A stretch of DNA of 64,000 nt from Nostoc sp. MS1 (GTDB lineage: Bacteria > Cyanobacteriota > Cyanobacteriia > Cyanobacteriales > Nostocaceae), in assembly GCF_019976755.1 (NCBI RefSeq), contig NZ_AP023441.1, positions 1,426,001-1,490,000 of the forward strand, read 5' to 3'. The translations under genes and the position numbers were made by a program. The notes under the pieces were generated by a model. It made no database searches. It saw nothing but the letters and a program-made list of their open reading frames with translations, and was not told the DNA's origin. Shown in pieces: positions 45,021-54,133 of this stretch (position 1 is its first letter; each line of letters opens with the position of its first letter).

Positions 45021-46124
45021 ATGGATTTCTCCACTGATAACATTCCCCAAAATTCTCTATTTCAAAAAATCGAACAAGCCCGCCGTCGCCAAGCTAAAGT
45101 TAAAGATACACATATCACACTGGCACATGGTAGTGGCGGTAAAGCCATGCGCGATTTAATTGATGATATCTTTGTTAGTAATTTTGATAATCCCATACTC
45201 TCCCAATTAGAAGACCAAGCCACTTTCAATTTATCTAGTCTTTTACAACAGGGAGATAGACTGGCTTTTACTACAGATTCTTATGTGGTAGATCCTCTAT
45301 TTTTCCCTGGTAGTGATATAGGAGAATTAGCTATAAATGGCACAGTTAATGATTTAGCTGTCAGTGGTGCTAAACCTTTATATCTCACCTGTAGCGTAAT
45401 TTTAGAAGAAGGACTGCCAACCCAAACCTTAAGACGTATCGCCACGAGCATGAAAGCAGCCGCACAAAAAGCTGGAGTGCAAATTGTCACAGGTGATACC
45501 AAAGTCGTCCATCGTGGCTGTGCAGATAAGCTTTTTATTAACACTGCTGGTATTGGTATTATCCCAGCCGGAATTAATATTTCTGCACACAATATTCAAC
45601 CTGGAGATGCCATAATTGTTAATGGTGAACTGGGTAATCATGGGGCAGCAATTTTAATTGCTCGTGGGGAATTAGCCTTAGAAAGTAATATAGAAAGTGA
45701 TTGTCAACCATTACATGATTTAGTAGCAACTATTCTCAATGTTTGCCCCCAAATTCATGCCATGAGAGATGCTACACGGGGCGGTTTAGCCACAGTCTTA
45801 AATGAATTTTCTAATAGTTCTAATGTAGGAATACGTATACACGAAGAATTTATTCCAGTGCGGGAAGAAGTTAAAGGAATTTGCGAAATTTTGGGTTTAG
45901 ACCCATTATATTTAGCCAATGAAGGGAAATTAGTAATAGTAGTTAAGAGTGAACAAGCACAAACCGTCCTAGCCGCAATGAAATCTCATCCATTAGGACA
46001 AAATGCGTGTATTATTGGTGAGGTTATTGCTTCTCCTCCAGGGGTGGTATTGTTAAAAACTGCTTTCGGCACAGAACGGATTGTTGATATGCTAGTTGGC
46101 GACCAACTACCACGAATTTGTTAA
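45021..46124 (+). CDS. hypE: HypE, cyanide-ligand synthesis protein
   Basis: 367 residues. Dehydrates its own C-terminal thiocarbamate to a thiocyanate and donates CN to HypCD. Motifs: ITLAHGSGGKAMRDLI, FTTDSYVVDPLFFPGSDIGE, AINGTVNDLAVSGAKP, IVTGDTKVV, MRDATRGGLATVLNE, and the required C-terminal end PRIC, whose Cys is modified. PurM/AIRS fold. Confidence 0.97.
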   Translation: MDFSTDNIPQNSLFQKIEQARRRQAKVKDTHITLAHGSGGKAMRDLIDDIFVSNFDNPILSQLEDQATFNLSSLLQQGDRLAFTTDSYVVDPLFFPGSDIGELAINGTVNDLAVSGAKPLYLTCSVILEEGLPTQTLRRIATSMKAAAQKAGVQIVTGDTKVVHRGCADKLFINTAGIGIIPAGINISAHNIQPGDAIIVNGELGNHGAAILIARGELALESNIESDCQPLHDLVATILNVCPQIHAMRDATRGGLATVLNEFSNSSNVGIRIHEEFIPVREEVKGICEILGLDPLYLANEGKLVIVVKSEQAQTVLAAMKSHPLGQNACIIGEVIASPPGVVLLKTAFGTERIVDMLVGDQLPRIC

Positions 46125-46142
46125 TTTTAAGTAGAGCGTTTC

Positions 46143-46484
46143 ATGCACGAACTAGGAATTACCCAAAACATTGTCGCTATTGTTAATGAATATGCTCAAG
46201 GCTCAAAAGTACAGCGAGTTTTAGTAGAAATTGGCAAACTTTCCGCTATCATGCCAGATGCTATCCGATTTTGTTTTGATATTTGTAGTCAAGGTACAGC
46301 ATTAGAAGGCGCAGTATTAGAAATTTTGGAAATTCCTGGTTTGGCTAAATGTCGTCAATGTGGTACAGAAATTGCTCTAGAAAAACCATTTGGCCTTTGT
46401 GGCTGTGGTAGTGTGCATTTAGATTTAATTACGGGTGAAGAACTCAAAATTAAGGAGATAGAGGTCGAAGAAGTATGTGTGTAA
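46143..46484 (+). CDS. hypA: HypA, nickel metallochaperone
   Basis: 113 residues. MHELGITQNIV contains the N-terminal nickel ligand His2. The zinc site has CRQC, then CGCG: C-x2-C followed 12 residues later by C-x-C, shorter than the usual second C-x2-C. Works with HypB to insert Ni into HupL. It ends overlapping hypB by 10 bp, so translational coupling is likely. Confidence 0.93.
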   Translation: MHELGITQNIVAIVNEYAQGSKVQRVLVEIGKLSAIMPDAIRFCFDICSQGTALEGAVLEILEIPGLAKCRQCGTEIALEKPFGLCGCGSVHLDLITGEELKIKEIEVEEVCV

Positions 46485-47323
46485 GCTGCGGTTGTTCTGA
46501 TGATGCTGAAGGTACAGTTACTAATTTAGAAACAGGTGAAATGGAACACAACCATCATCATAGCCACACTTTACCAGATGGTACTGTTATCACTCATACA
46601 CACACTCAATACCATCACCGTGAGCATGACCCTTCACAACTTCATGCTAAAATTCATGGCACAACTATATCTTTAGAACAAGAGATTTTAGGTAAAAATA
46701 ATCTATTAGCAGCCCAAAATCGGGGATGGTTTAAAGGGCGAAATATTCTCGCTTTAAATTTAATGAGTTCCCCTGGTGCGGGTAAAACAACTCTCTTAAC
46801 TCGTACTATCAATGACCTCAAGCAGCAATTACCTATAAGCGTCATTGAAGGCGACCAAGAAACAATTAATGATGCTAAAAGAATCAAGGAAACAGGCTGT
46901 AAAGTTGTGCAAATTAACACAGGTACAGGCTGTCATTTGGATGCTTCGATGATTGAAAGGGGTTTACAACAATTAAACCCGCCGATGAACTCAGTATTGA
47001 TGATTGAAAATGTTGGTAATTTAGTTTGTCCTGCTTTGTTTGATTTAGGAGAACAGGCAAAAGTTGTAATTTTGTCAGTGACGGAAGGAGAGGATAAACC
47101 CATTAAGTATCCCCATATGTTCCGCGCTAGTGAAGTGATGATTCTTACGAAAATAGATTTATTGCCTTATGTGCAGTTCGATGTGCAGCGTTGTATAGAA
47201 TATGCACAACAAGTAAATCCTAACATACAAATTTTTCAAGTTTCTGCAACCACAGGCGCAGGCTTAGATATTTGGTACAAATGGCTAACTGAGAAAGTAA
47301 CTAATTCATTACAACCAGTTTAA
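46475..47323 (+). CDS. hypB: HypB, nickel-inserting GTPase
   Basis: 282 residues. MCVSCGCSDD is the N-terminal high-affinity nickel site (CxxCGC), followed by a His-rich stretch (EHNHHHSHTLPDG, HTHTQYHHREH) that can store nickel. The G domain has SSPGAGKTTLL (P-loop), EGDQETINDAKR, IENVGNLVCPALFDLGE and LTKIDLLPY (guanine recognition). Last of the hyp genes; no HupW or other protease gene follows. Confidence 0.97.
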   Translation: MCVSCGCSDDAEGTVTNLETGEMEHNHHHSHTLPDGTVITHTHTQYHHREHDPSQLHAKIHGTTISLEQEILGKNNLLAAQNRGWFKGRNILALNLMSSPGAGKTTLLTRTINDLKQQLPISVIEGDQETINDAKRIKETGCKVVQINTGTGCHLDASMIERGLQQLNPPMNSVLMIENVGNLVCPALFDLGEQAKVVILSVTEGEDKPIKYPHMFRASEVMILTKIDLLPYVQFDVQRCIEYAQQVNPNIQIFQVSATTGAGLDIWYKWLTEKVTNSLQPV

Positions 47324-47376
47324 AATTCAAAATATCCTACAGGTTCGCCCCGCATAGCTGATAACGACATTCTCAT

Positions 47377-47413
47377 AAAAAAATAAAATTAGGTGTGCAT
47401 AGCATACCTAATT
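47377..47413 (-). terminator. Intrinsic terminator after pstB
   Basis: On the minus strand AATTAGGTATGC/GCACACCTAATT hairpin followed by TTTATTTTTTT, 27 bp after the pstB stop. It ends the pst transcript. Confidence 0.75.
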
Positions 47414-47439
47414 CTCAGAATTAAGTTGAGGAAAAATGT

Positions 47440-48246
47440 TTAACCGAATCTGCCGCTAACGTAATCTCTAGTATCTTCTTGCTGGGGATTATTGAAAATT
47501 GATTCGGTAGCATCAAATTCTACCAAATAGCCGCTACGACCACCTCCATCTGTTGACTTAACGTTAAAAAAGGCTGTCATGTCAGATACCCGCGCTGCTT
47601 GCTGCATATTGTGGGTAACGATGACGATGGTGTATTGTTCTTTGAGTTCGTGGATGAGTTCTTCTACACGTAGGGTAGAGATGGGGTCTAACGCAGAGCA
47701 AGGTTCATCCATAAGTATAATCTCTGGTTGAACTGCGATCGCTCTAGCAATACATAAACGCTGTTGTTGTCCACCAGATAAAGATGAGCCACTTTGGCGC
47801 AGTTTATCCTTGACTTCATCCCACAATGCTGCTTTGCGTAAGCTACTTTCTACCAACTCATCCATATTACCTTTGTAGCCATTAATCTTGGCTCCATAGG
47901 TGATATTGTCATAAATTGATTTAGGAAATGGATTTGGTCTTTGAAACACCATTCCAATCCGGCGACGGACTTCTACTGGATCAATATCTTGAGCGTACAA
48001 GTTCTTGTCGTAGTATAAAATCTTACCTTCAGCCCGGAAAGATTCAATTAGGTCATTGAGGCGGTTATAACACCGCAACAAGGTACTTTTACCGCAACCA
48101 GAAGGGCCAATAAAGGCTGTGACCTTATTTTTGGGAATATCTAGCCAAATATTTTGTAAAGCCAGGAATTTACCGTAGTAAATGTTAAGATTTTCAGCTT
48201 TGAGAACTGTTTCTGTGCTATTGAGAGTGCTAGTATTTGTAGCCAT
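47440..48246 (-). CDS. pstB: Phosphate ABC transporter ATPase
   Basis: 268 residues. Walker A FIGPSGCGKSTLL, Q-loop GMVFQRPNPFPKSIYDN (PstB-typical), signature LSGGQQQRLCIARAI, Walker B IILMDEPCSALDP, and H-loop IVIVTHNMQQA. Energises import through PstC/PstA. Last gene of pstSCAB. No phoU follows. Confidence 0.97.
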   Translation of the reverse strand: MATNTSTLNSTETVLKAENLNIYYGKFLALQNIWLDIPKNKVTAFIGPSGCGKSTLLRCYNRLNDLIESFRAEGKILYYDKNLYAQDIDPVEVRRRIGMVFQRPNPFPKSIYDNITYGAKINGYKGNMDELVESSLRKAALWDEVKDKLRQSGSSLSGGQQQRLCIARAIAVQPEIILMDEPCSALDPISTLRVEELIHELKEQYTIVIVTHNMQQAARVSDMTAFFNVKSTDGGGRSGYLVEFDATESIFNNPQQEDTRDYVSGRFG

Positions 48247-48295
48247 AAATGGTCTAGTTTAAGTGTTAAGGATGGCAGACGACTTTGATTAAGTT

Positions 48296-49186
48296 TTAAG
48301 CTTTTTGACGAGTCGCCCAGCGAGCAATAATACTGGTGATGAGAACCATCAACACCAAAATTAAAGATGCAGCCCAAGCTAATGACTGCCAATTTTTAAA
48401 CGGAGAAATGGCAAAGTTGTAAACCAGAACAGCCAGAGAAGCTGTCGGTTGGAATAGAGGATTACGCCAATCAATCCAAAATGATGAAAATAACGCAGTA
48501 AACAACAGAGGGGCAGTTTCGCCAGCCGCACGGGCAATTGACAATGTTGATCCTGTAACAATTGCCGGGAGGGCAGCTGGCAAGACAACTTGTGTTACTG
48601 TCTGGAAATTAGTGGCTCCTAATCCTACGGATGCTTGTCGTAAATCTTGTGAAACTAGTTGTAAAGCTTCATCTGTAGTTCTCACAATAATTGGCAACAT
48701 TAAGATTGCCAATGCAAATCCTCCACCTAGAGCTGAATATGAACCTAAATTCAGCTTTACTAATGTGAGAACTACAACCCCATAAGCAAATACCCCAGCA
48801 ATGATGGAGGGAACACCACTGAGAACATTAGTCGCAAATCTGATCCACCTAGATATTTTACCAGAACTAAATTCTGTTAGATAGATTGCTGCTATCACAC
48901 CTAATGGAATACTAATTAATGCACCAATTCCTACCATTAGAATTGTACCTAATATAGCATTACCAAAACCACCTCCTTGTCTTAAAGGAGCGGGAGGTAG
49001 TTCAGTAAATATGCTCAAATTCAGGCTGCTAAAACCTTTGATAATTACATAAGATAACACTGCCAACAAGGGTAGAAGTGCTAAAGCTCCGCATAAAAAC
49101 GCTATCCCTGTCATCGCCGTATTAAACAGCGTCCGTCCAGACATGGGAGCGCGACTTAAACTCCTTTCAGGAAAATCAGTATTCAT
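48296..49186 (-). CDS. pstA: Phosphate ABC transporter permease
   Basis: 296 residues with about six membrane helices. The EAA loop region reads QDLRQASVGLGATNFQTVTQ, typical of PstA; GVPSIIAGVFAYGVVVL is another family signature. The ATG at 49186 has GGGGAG 9 bp upstream and is preferred over the ATG at 49204. 20 bp after the pstC stop. Confidence 0.95.
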   Translation of the reverse strand: MNTDFPERSLSRAPMSGRTLFNTAMTGIAFLCGALALLPLLAVLSYVIIKGFSSLNLSIFTELPPAPLRQGGGFGNAILGTILMVGIGALISIPLGVIAAIYLTEFSSGKISRWIRFATNVLSGVPSIIAGVFAYGVVVLTLVKLNLGSYSALGGGFALAILMLPIIVRTTDEALQLVSQDLRQASVGLGATNFQTVTQVVLPAALPAIVTGSTLSIARAAGETAPLLFTALFSSFWIDWRNPLFQPTASLAVLVYNFAISPFKNWQSLAWAASLILVLMVLITSIIARWATRQKA

Positions 49187-49206
49187 AGATTCAACTCCCC
49201 ACAAAG

Positions 49207-50157
49207 CTAAATTCGCTTGACTCGGATAACTATTAATTCAGCCAGAATATTTACAATTAAAGTCAGAATAAATAAAACTAAAGCCGCATACATCAATGCC
49301 GCAACTTGCAAACCACTCGCTTCCGAAAATTGGTTTGCCAGTAGAGAAGAAATGGTATTGGCTGGTGCTAACAGGGAGGCGCTGAGATTGTTGGAGTTAC
49401 CAATCAACATGGTGACAGCCATCGTTTCGCCCATTGCTCTACCTAGTGCCAGCATCACAGCACTGACAATACCAGAAAATGCTGAGGGAATAAGCACTTG
49501 AAAAATTGTTTCCCAGCGCGTCGCTCCTAATCCTAATGATGCTTGGCGCAAACTTGGTGGCACAGAAATTAAAGCATCACGGGAGATAGCAGTAATAATA
49601 GGCAAAGTCATAATTGCCAAAATGACCCCCGCAGGTAACATTCCTGGGCCTGTGGGAGCGGTGCTAAAAATTGGCAACCAACCCAACGTGCTGTTGAGCC
49701 ACCTGCCGAGATTACTTAAAATTGGTACTAATACAAAAATACCCCAGACTCCATAAACAACACTGGGAATAGCCGCCAGCAACTCTACTAAAAACACTAA
49801 TACAGTACGTACCTTGACGGGTAGGAAGTCTTCACTCAATAATACAGCTGTTCCTACGCCGATAGGTACTGCTAGCAATAACCCGATAAATGAGCTAACA
49901 ATAGTTCCGTAAACTGGGGCTAATACGCCATAATCATCATTAACTGGATTCCAGGTACGTTTAGTTAAAAAACCAGCCCCGAATTGCTGTATCGCTGGCC
50001 AAGCGGCAATAGTGACTTGTACCGCTATCCATAATAAAATGCCGGCGATCGCCAAAGCAAAAATCCGAGTCAGCCAAATAAAGCCTCGATCTATAGATTT
50101 TTCAGCTTCAGAACGACTTTTGATAGCTGATGGCAAATTTTGAGAGTTTGTAGCCAT
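49207..50157 (-). CDS. pstC: Phosphate ABC transporter permease
   Basis: 316 residues with about six membrane helices. FIGLLLAVPIGVGTAVLLSE, ELLAAIPSVVYGVWGIFVL and PPSLRQASLGLGATRWET (EAA loop) identify PstC. Forms the channel with PstA. Separated from pstS by about 200 bp containing a strong stem-loop. Confidence 0.95.
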   Translation of the reverse strand: MATNSQNLPSAIKSRSEAEKSIDRGFIWLTRIFALAIAGILLWIAVQVTIAAWPAIQQFGAGFLTKRTWNPVNDDYGVLAPVYGTIVSSFIGLLLAVPIGVGTAVLLSEDFLPVKVRTVLVFLVELLAAIPSVVYGVWGIFVLVPILSNLGRWLNSTLGWLPIFSTAPTGPGMLPAGVILAIMTLPIITAISRDALISVPPSLRQASLGLGATRWETIFQVLIPSAFSGIVSAVMLALGRAMGETMAVTMLIGNSNNLSASLLAPANTISSLLANQFSEASGLQVAALMYAALVLFILTLIVNILAELIVIRVKRI

Positions 50158-50293
50158 GAATACTGACTTTTAATATTAAATCAGAGGAATATGTGAGAAG
50201 CAAGCTAATCTATTACATTGTGGCTTCACTTTAATTTAAGTACCAGCCACATCAATCAAGAAAACGTTAATGCCTGTAAACCAAAAATCAATT

Positions 50294-50345
50294 ACTGAGT
50301 AAAAATGTCCTATCTTATTAGGTAAAGATAGTCTTATAACTCAGT
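50294..50345 (-). promoter_or_regulatory. Stem-loop between pstS and pstC
   Basis: Outer arms ACTGAGT (50294-50300) and ACTCAGT (50339-50345) are perfect inverted repeats, enclosing TATCTT (50311-50316) and AAGATA (50325-50330). It lies directly after the pstS stop, with no long T tract. It may stabilise the pstS message or partly terminate, giving more PstS than permease. Confidence 0.6.
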
Positions 50346-50361
50346 ACCCAGCACATCTAAG

Positions 50362-51543
50362 TTACTTGCTAGCGCTGGTATTGCCAGCCACAGAAATTTT
50401 ATACTCTGGGCTAATTTGATCGGCGGCAGCTGCCACTTTAGTTACGACACTCTGAGGTAAGGGTACATATCCTAATTCTGATGAGAGCTTTTGCCCTTCT
50501 GTCAAGCCATACTCAATTGCCGCTTCCACAGCTTTAGCTTTTGCTGGATCAGCATATTTTTTATAAGCCAGAAGCCAAGTATAGGTGACTATGGGATAAG
50601 AATCTGCACCTTCAGGATCAGCAATAAAAGCACGCAAGTTTGCGGGTAAGGGTACAGATGCCAAAGTTTTAGATGCTGATTCTTCTGAAGGTGTAACAAA
50701 TTTTCCAGCTTTATTTTCCAGTTCGGCAAACTTAAGTCCGTTTTGTTTAGCGTAGCCGTATTCTACGTAACCGATAGCACCTTGAGTTTGTTGAATTTGT
50801 GCTGTTACACCTTCATTGCCTTTTGCACCAACACCCACAGGCCAGTTAACAGTTTTCCCCTCACCAACTTTGCTTTTCCAGGTTGGGCTGATAGCGCTGA
50901 GGTGTTTTGTAAATACGCCTGTAGTACCACTACCGTCTGAACGGTGTACAACTGTAATAGGTTGATTGGGAAGGTTAACACCTGGGTTGGCATCAGCAAT
51001 TTTTTTATCGTTCCAGGTTTTAATATTTCCTAGTAAGATGTCCGCATAGACTGCTCTTGGTAGCTTCAATTCGGCAACATCAGGCAGATTGTAAGCCATG
51101 ACAATGCTACCAGCCGTCATTGGTAGTAACAAAACACCTTTGTCTTGTGGTACTTTTTGAATTTCTTCATCCTTCATGGCCACATCACTGGCCCCAAAAT
51201 CTACAGTACCTTTAATAAATTGTTCAACTCCAGCGCCGCTACCAACTGACTGATAGTTGACTTGTAGATTGGGGTACTTTTTGTTTAATTCTGTAAACCA
51301 ACTTGAATATAGTGGTGCGGGGAAAGATGCACCAGCACCACTCAATGTTACATTACCACCCAAATCCAATTTTGATGGATTGGAAGCTGTAGCATTTTTA
51401 GCAGTGCCGGATGAGGTATCAGGATTTGTAGAAGTGTCTGAGCCTTGTTGACCGCCACAAGCAGCCAAACTCATTGCCAGTGTTAATACGGTAATTGTCA
51501 CTGGAATGCGGTTACTTTTATTTCTCTTTAAATTGGAGAGCAT
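50362..51543 (-). CDS. pstS: Phosphate-binding lipoprotein
   Basis: 393 residues. Signal peptide ending LAMSLAAC (lipobox), so membrane-anchored. Mature domain: LSGAGASFPAPLYSSWF, VNYQSVGSGAGVEQF, VDFGASDVAMKDEE, VVHRSDGSGTTGVFTKHL, the phosphate-binding loops of PstS. First gene of pstSCAB and directly behind the Pho box. Confidence 0.97.
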   Translation of the reverse strand: MLSNLKRNKSNRIPVTITVLTLAMSLAACGGQQGSDTSTNPDTSSGTAKNATASNPSKLDLGGNVTLSGAGASFPAPLYSSWFTELNKKYPNLQVNYQSVGSGAGVEQFIKGTVDFGASDVAMKDEEIQKVPQDKGVLLLPMTAGSIVMAYNLPDVAELKLPRAVYADILLGNIKTWNDKKIADANPGVNLPNQPITVVHRSDGSGTTGVFTKHLSAISPTWKSKVGEGKTVNWPVGVGAKGNEGVTAQIQQTQGAIGYVEYGYAKQNGLKFAELENKAGKFVTPSEESASKTLASVPLPANLRAFIADPEGADSYPIVTYTWLLAYKKYADPAKAKAVEAAIEYGLTEGQKLSSELGYVPLPQSVVTKVAAAADQISPEYKISVAGNTSASK

Positions 51544-51607
51544 CGCTGTCTGTTTTGGAAAATTTTTAGAGGGCTGTTTCTAAGCTACCTTCTATAGATA
51601 GGTGTCA

Positions 51608-51626
51608 AGGTTAAGAACAGGTTAAG
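51608..51626 (-). promoter_or_regulatory. Pho box upstream of pstS
   Basis: On the minus strand, CTTAACCT-GTT-CTTAACCT: two perfect 8-bp direct repeats with an 11-bp period, ending about 64 bp before the pstS ATG. This matches the PyTTAAPyPy(T/A) repeat of cyanobacterial SphR (PhoB) operators and predicts induction by phosphate starvation. Confidence 0.85.
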
Positions 51627-51629
51627 AAA

Positions 51630-52107
51630 AAGGAAAAAATATATATTTTTTAGATATTATGCCAAAGTTCCTTCTATGATACTGAGAAATATTTTATACT
51701 TAATTTGTATAAAATTTTTATAAAGAATTATTTGGTAGCCGATGTAAATTAGATTCAAGCGTCATGTGCAGCAGCGATAAGTTGTCCTCGTTTTTAGCGA
51801 TGGCGTTCCGCCCAGCGTAGCTGATCGCCCACTCCAAATAGCAGCCCTATTAATCAAATACAACAGAGGAATTACATAAATTGAGTATGAACTTGCTGTA
51901 GAAAAAGTCCGTCAAAAACGGAGACAGAATATTTATTCCGGTTAATTTATGAATTTTCAGTACTTAATTAGTAACCGTAACCTCAACTAATTACATAAGT
52001 AATCTAATAAACATGAGATGACCGACAAAAAAATCAGTACGAGTTTCACTTACATAATTAATGCCTATACTGGTTGCTGTTGCTTTCATATTTTTTGTGC
52101 CTAATAA
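51630..52107. other. Intergenic region between pstS and bioY
   Basis: About 480 bp. Apart from the pstS promoter at its left edge, only a GGCGTTCCGCCCAGCGTAGC dispersed palindromic repeat near 51800 was recognised. No gene. Confidence 0.5.
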
Positions 52108-52698
52108 ATGATTGCCGCCTCGAATCAACTACTTTGGTCTATGATTGGCTTACTCCTAACAATAGGTGGTACGTTCTTAGAAGCCTATGGTATTACCTTA
52201 CCTTGGAATTGGAGTCAGTACGGAATTAAAACTTTTTCTTTAGGTGTCAGCTATCAAGTTGGTGCAGTGCTTTTAGTAGGTTGTTTAGGGGGCAAAAATG
52301 CGGGTGCGCTCTCACAAATTGCCTATTTAGTTATGGGTTTGACTCTGCACCCAGTTTTTTCCGATGGTGGCGGTAATATAGGTTATGTGAGAGCATCACA
52401 GTTTGGTTATCTACTAGGCTTCATTCCTGGCGCTTGGATTTGTGGTTTGTTAGCCTTTAAAGCTAGACCGAAAATAGAAACTCTCACCTTTAGTTGTATC
52501 TGTGGCTTAATCAGCGTCCACCTATGCGGTATTACCTATCTACTAATTAGGTCTTTTTTTAATTGGCAAGGCACAGACAGCATATCCTTAATGCAATCCA
52601 TACTCATATACTCTTGGTGGGCAATTCCCGGACAATTAGCTGTAGTATGTGCTGTGTCTGTAGTAGCATATGTGTTGCGACACTTAATGTTTTATTAG
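52108..52698 (+). CDS. bioY: BioY-family biotin transporter S-component
   Basis: 196 residues, about six membrane helices. GVSYQVGAVLLVGCLGGKNA, YLVMGLTLHPVFSDGGGNIGY and GYLLGFIPGAWICG follow the BioY pattern. Binds and imports biotin, with an ECF module (EcfA/EcfT) or alone. No energising genes are adjacent. A long STRR block follows the stop. Confidence 0.88.
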   Translation: MIAASNQLLWSMIGLLLTIGGTFLEAYGITLPWNWSQYGIKTFSLGVSYQVGAVLLVGCLGGKNAGALSQIAYLVMGLTLHPVFSDGGGNIGYVRASQFGYLLGFIPGAWICGLLAFKARPKIETLTFSCICGLISVHLCGITYLLIRSFFNWQGTDSISLMQSILIYSWWAIPGQLAVVCAVSVVAYVLRHLMFY

Positions 52699-52699
52699 T

Positions 52700-52866
52700 C
52701 ATTGGTCATTAGTCATTAGTCATTAGTCCATAGTCGAAATTCATTCTTTGACTGTGGACTGTTGACTGTTGACTGTGGACTGTTGACCCTTCGGGTTCGC
52801 CAGTTCCCTACGGCTGGAAACCCGCCTTCAGGACTGGACTCACTGTGGACTGTTGACTATTGACTA
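52700..52866 (+). repeat. STRR block with an inserted dispersed repeat before lspA
   Basis: CATTAGT units, then GACTGTTGACTGTGGACTGT types. They are interrupted at about 52790-52845 by a GTTCGCCAGTTCCCTACGGC / GACTGGACTC element before TTGACTATTGACTA resumes. The last units run into the lspA leader, and a TTG in them opens the reading frame. Confidence 0.8.
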
Positions 52867-52874
52867 AACCTACC

Positions 52875-53351
52875 ATGCGTTTCAAAAATCGCCTTTTCTG
52901 GATAGCTGCTTTTATTGCTTTTTTTGTAGACCAAGTGACCAAATACTGGATAGTGCAATCTTTCAGTTTGGGAGAGACATTACCACTGCTACCGGGTATC
53001 TTTCACTTTACCTATGTCACAAATACAGGTGCAGCTTTTAGTCTGTTTAGTGGCAAGGTAGAATGGCTACGCTGGCTGTCTTTAGGTGTGAGTTTACTAT
53101 TAATCGGTGTGGGATTGTTTGGCCCAGTTCTACATCGTTGGGATCAACTGGGATACGGTTTGATCCTTGGTGGTGCTATGGGTAATGGTATTGATCGGTT
53201 TGCTTTAGGATATGTAGTCGATTTTCTAGATTTTCGCTTGATTAACTTTGCTGTTTTTAATATGGCAGACTCATTTATTAGTATTGGTATTGTTTGCCTA
53301 CTAATTGCTTCCTTTCAAAAACCGCCTACTCCTAATATGCGGTCTAGATAA
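52875..53351 (+). CDS. lspA: Lipoprotein signal peptidase (signal peptidase II)
   Basis: 158 residues, four membrane helices. Removes signal peptides of lipidated prolipoproteins such as PstS and the CAP protein in this window. Conserved FVDQVTKYWI, YVTNTGAAFSLF, GGAMGNGIDR and the catalytic pair in VDFLDF and FNMADSFI. The ATG at 52875 is preferred over the repeat-derived TTG at 52860. Confidence 0.95.
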   Translation: MRFKNRLFWIAAFIAFFVDQVTKYWIVQSFSLGETLPLLPGIFHFTYVTNTGAAFSLFSGKVEWLRWLSLGVSLLLIGVGLFGPVLHRWDQLGYGLILGGAMGNGIDRFALGYVVDFLDFRLINFAVFNMADSFISIGIVCLLIASFQKPPTPNMRSR

Positions 53352-53353
53352 AG

Positions 53354-53385
53354 AAAAAGGCTGGGGAAGTTACCCTAGCCTTTTT
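53354..53385. terminator. Bidirectional terminator lspA / Thr-Pro-rich protein
   Basis: AAAGGCTGGGG-AAGTTA-CCCTAGCCTTT with A's on the left and T's on the right, 3 bp after lspA. It can stop transcription from either side of this convergent pair. Confidence 0.85.
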
Positions 53386-53449
53386 CTCTTGTATGTTGTT
53401 GTTATAAGGCTTTTATCAGAGTTTTCTAATAAAAGCAACAGGTAAAACC

Positions 53450-54133
53450 CTAATTACCAGTGGTAGGAGTTTTTAAGACACCAGAATTAGGAGCTTTGGT
53501 AGGAGAATTGCTATTTGATTCTGGGGTTATGCTACCAGGATTATCTGATTTTGGTGTTGTGGTTGCTGGTGGTTCGGTAGGTACAGTAAGATTGCTGCTA
53601 CCTGGTGCGGGTGTTGTGGTTGCTGGTGGTTCGGTAGGTGCAGTAAGATTGTTGCCACCTGGTGCGGGTGTTGTGGTTGCTGGTGGTTCGGTAGGTGCAG
53701 GGAGATTAGTATTTCCTGGCGCTGGTGTTGTTTCTGGAGTCGCTCCAGGTGCGGGTAGAGTATTTCCAGGTGCAGGGGTTGTGGTTTCTGGGTTATCGCT
53801 AGGTGCAGGGGTTGTACTACCTGCTGCGGGTGTTGTAGTTTCTGGAGTAACTGTTGTAGATGGGGTTGTGCTTTCAGTAGGCTGAGTTTCTACAGTGGTA
53901 TTGCTAGAACCACCAGATGTATTGGCGCTATTGCCTGGGCAACGGGAATTAAGAGGGAAACGCTCACACAGAATTTTAAATCCTTCTGGTGATAGCTTGA
54001 TTTCCGTTGGTGAACTGCTGGATGAGTCACTAGCTTGGGCAATTTGGGATTTACTAGATTGAGCAACAGCAATATTACTTGTAAGGGCTAAAGTCAAAGC
54101 TGTACCAATCAAAGTCAGAGATTTTCCCTTCAT
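53450..54133 (-). CDS. Secreted Thr/Pro-rich tandem-repeat protein
   Basis: 227 residues. Signal peptide (LTLIGTALTLALTSNIAVAQ), then a short conserved block LSPEGFKILCERFPLNSRCPG with two Cys, a motif I recall from small exported cyanobacterial proteins. About 150 residues of Thr/Pro/Ala/Asn repeats follow, including three near-identical units of PTEPPATTTPAPGxxNLTxP. Likely an extended wall or sheath-associated protein; function unknown. The opposite strand shows an open frame over the repeat, which is a shadow. Confidence 0.75.
   Translation of the reverse strand: MKGKSLTLIGTALTLALTSNIAVAQSSKSQIAQASDSSSSSPTEIKLSPEGFKILCERFPLNSRCPGNSANTSGGSSNTTVETQPTESTTPSTTVTPETTTPAAGSTTPAPSDNPETTTPAPGNTLPAPGATPETTPAPGNTNLPAPTEPPATTTPAPGGNNLTAPTEPPATTTPAPGSSNLTVPTEPPATTTPKSDNPGSITPESNSNSPTKAPNSGVLKTPTTGN

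Noticed and set aside
53460..53885. Plus-strand open frame of 141 aa, Gly/Val-rich
   Set aside because: It is the antisense reading of the Thr/Pro repeats; the minus-strand frame has a signal peptide and conserved Cys block.
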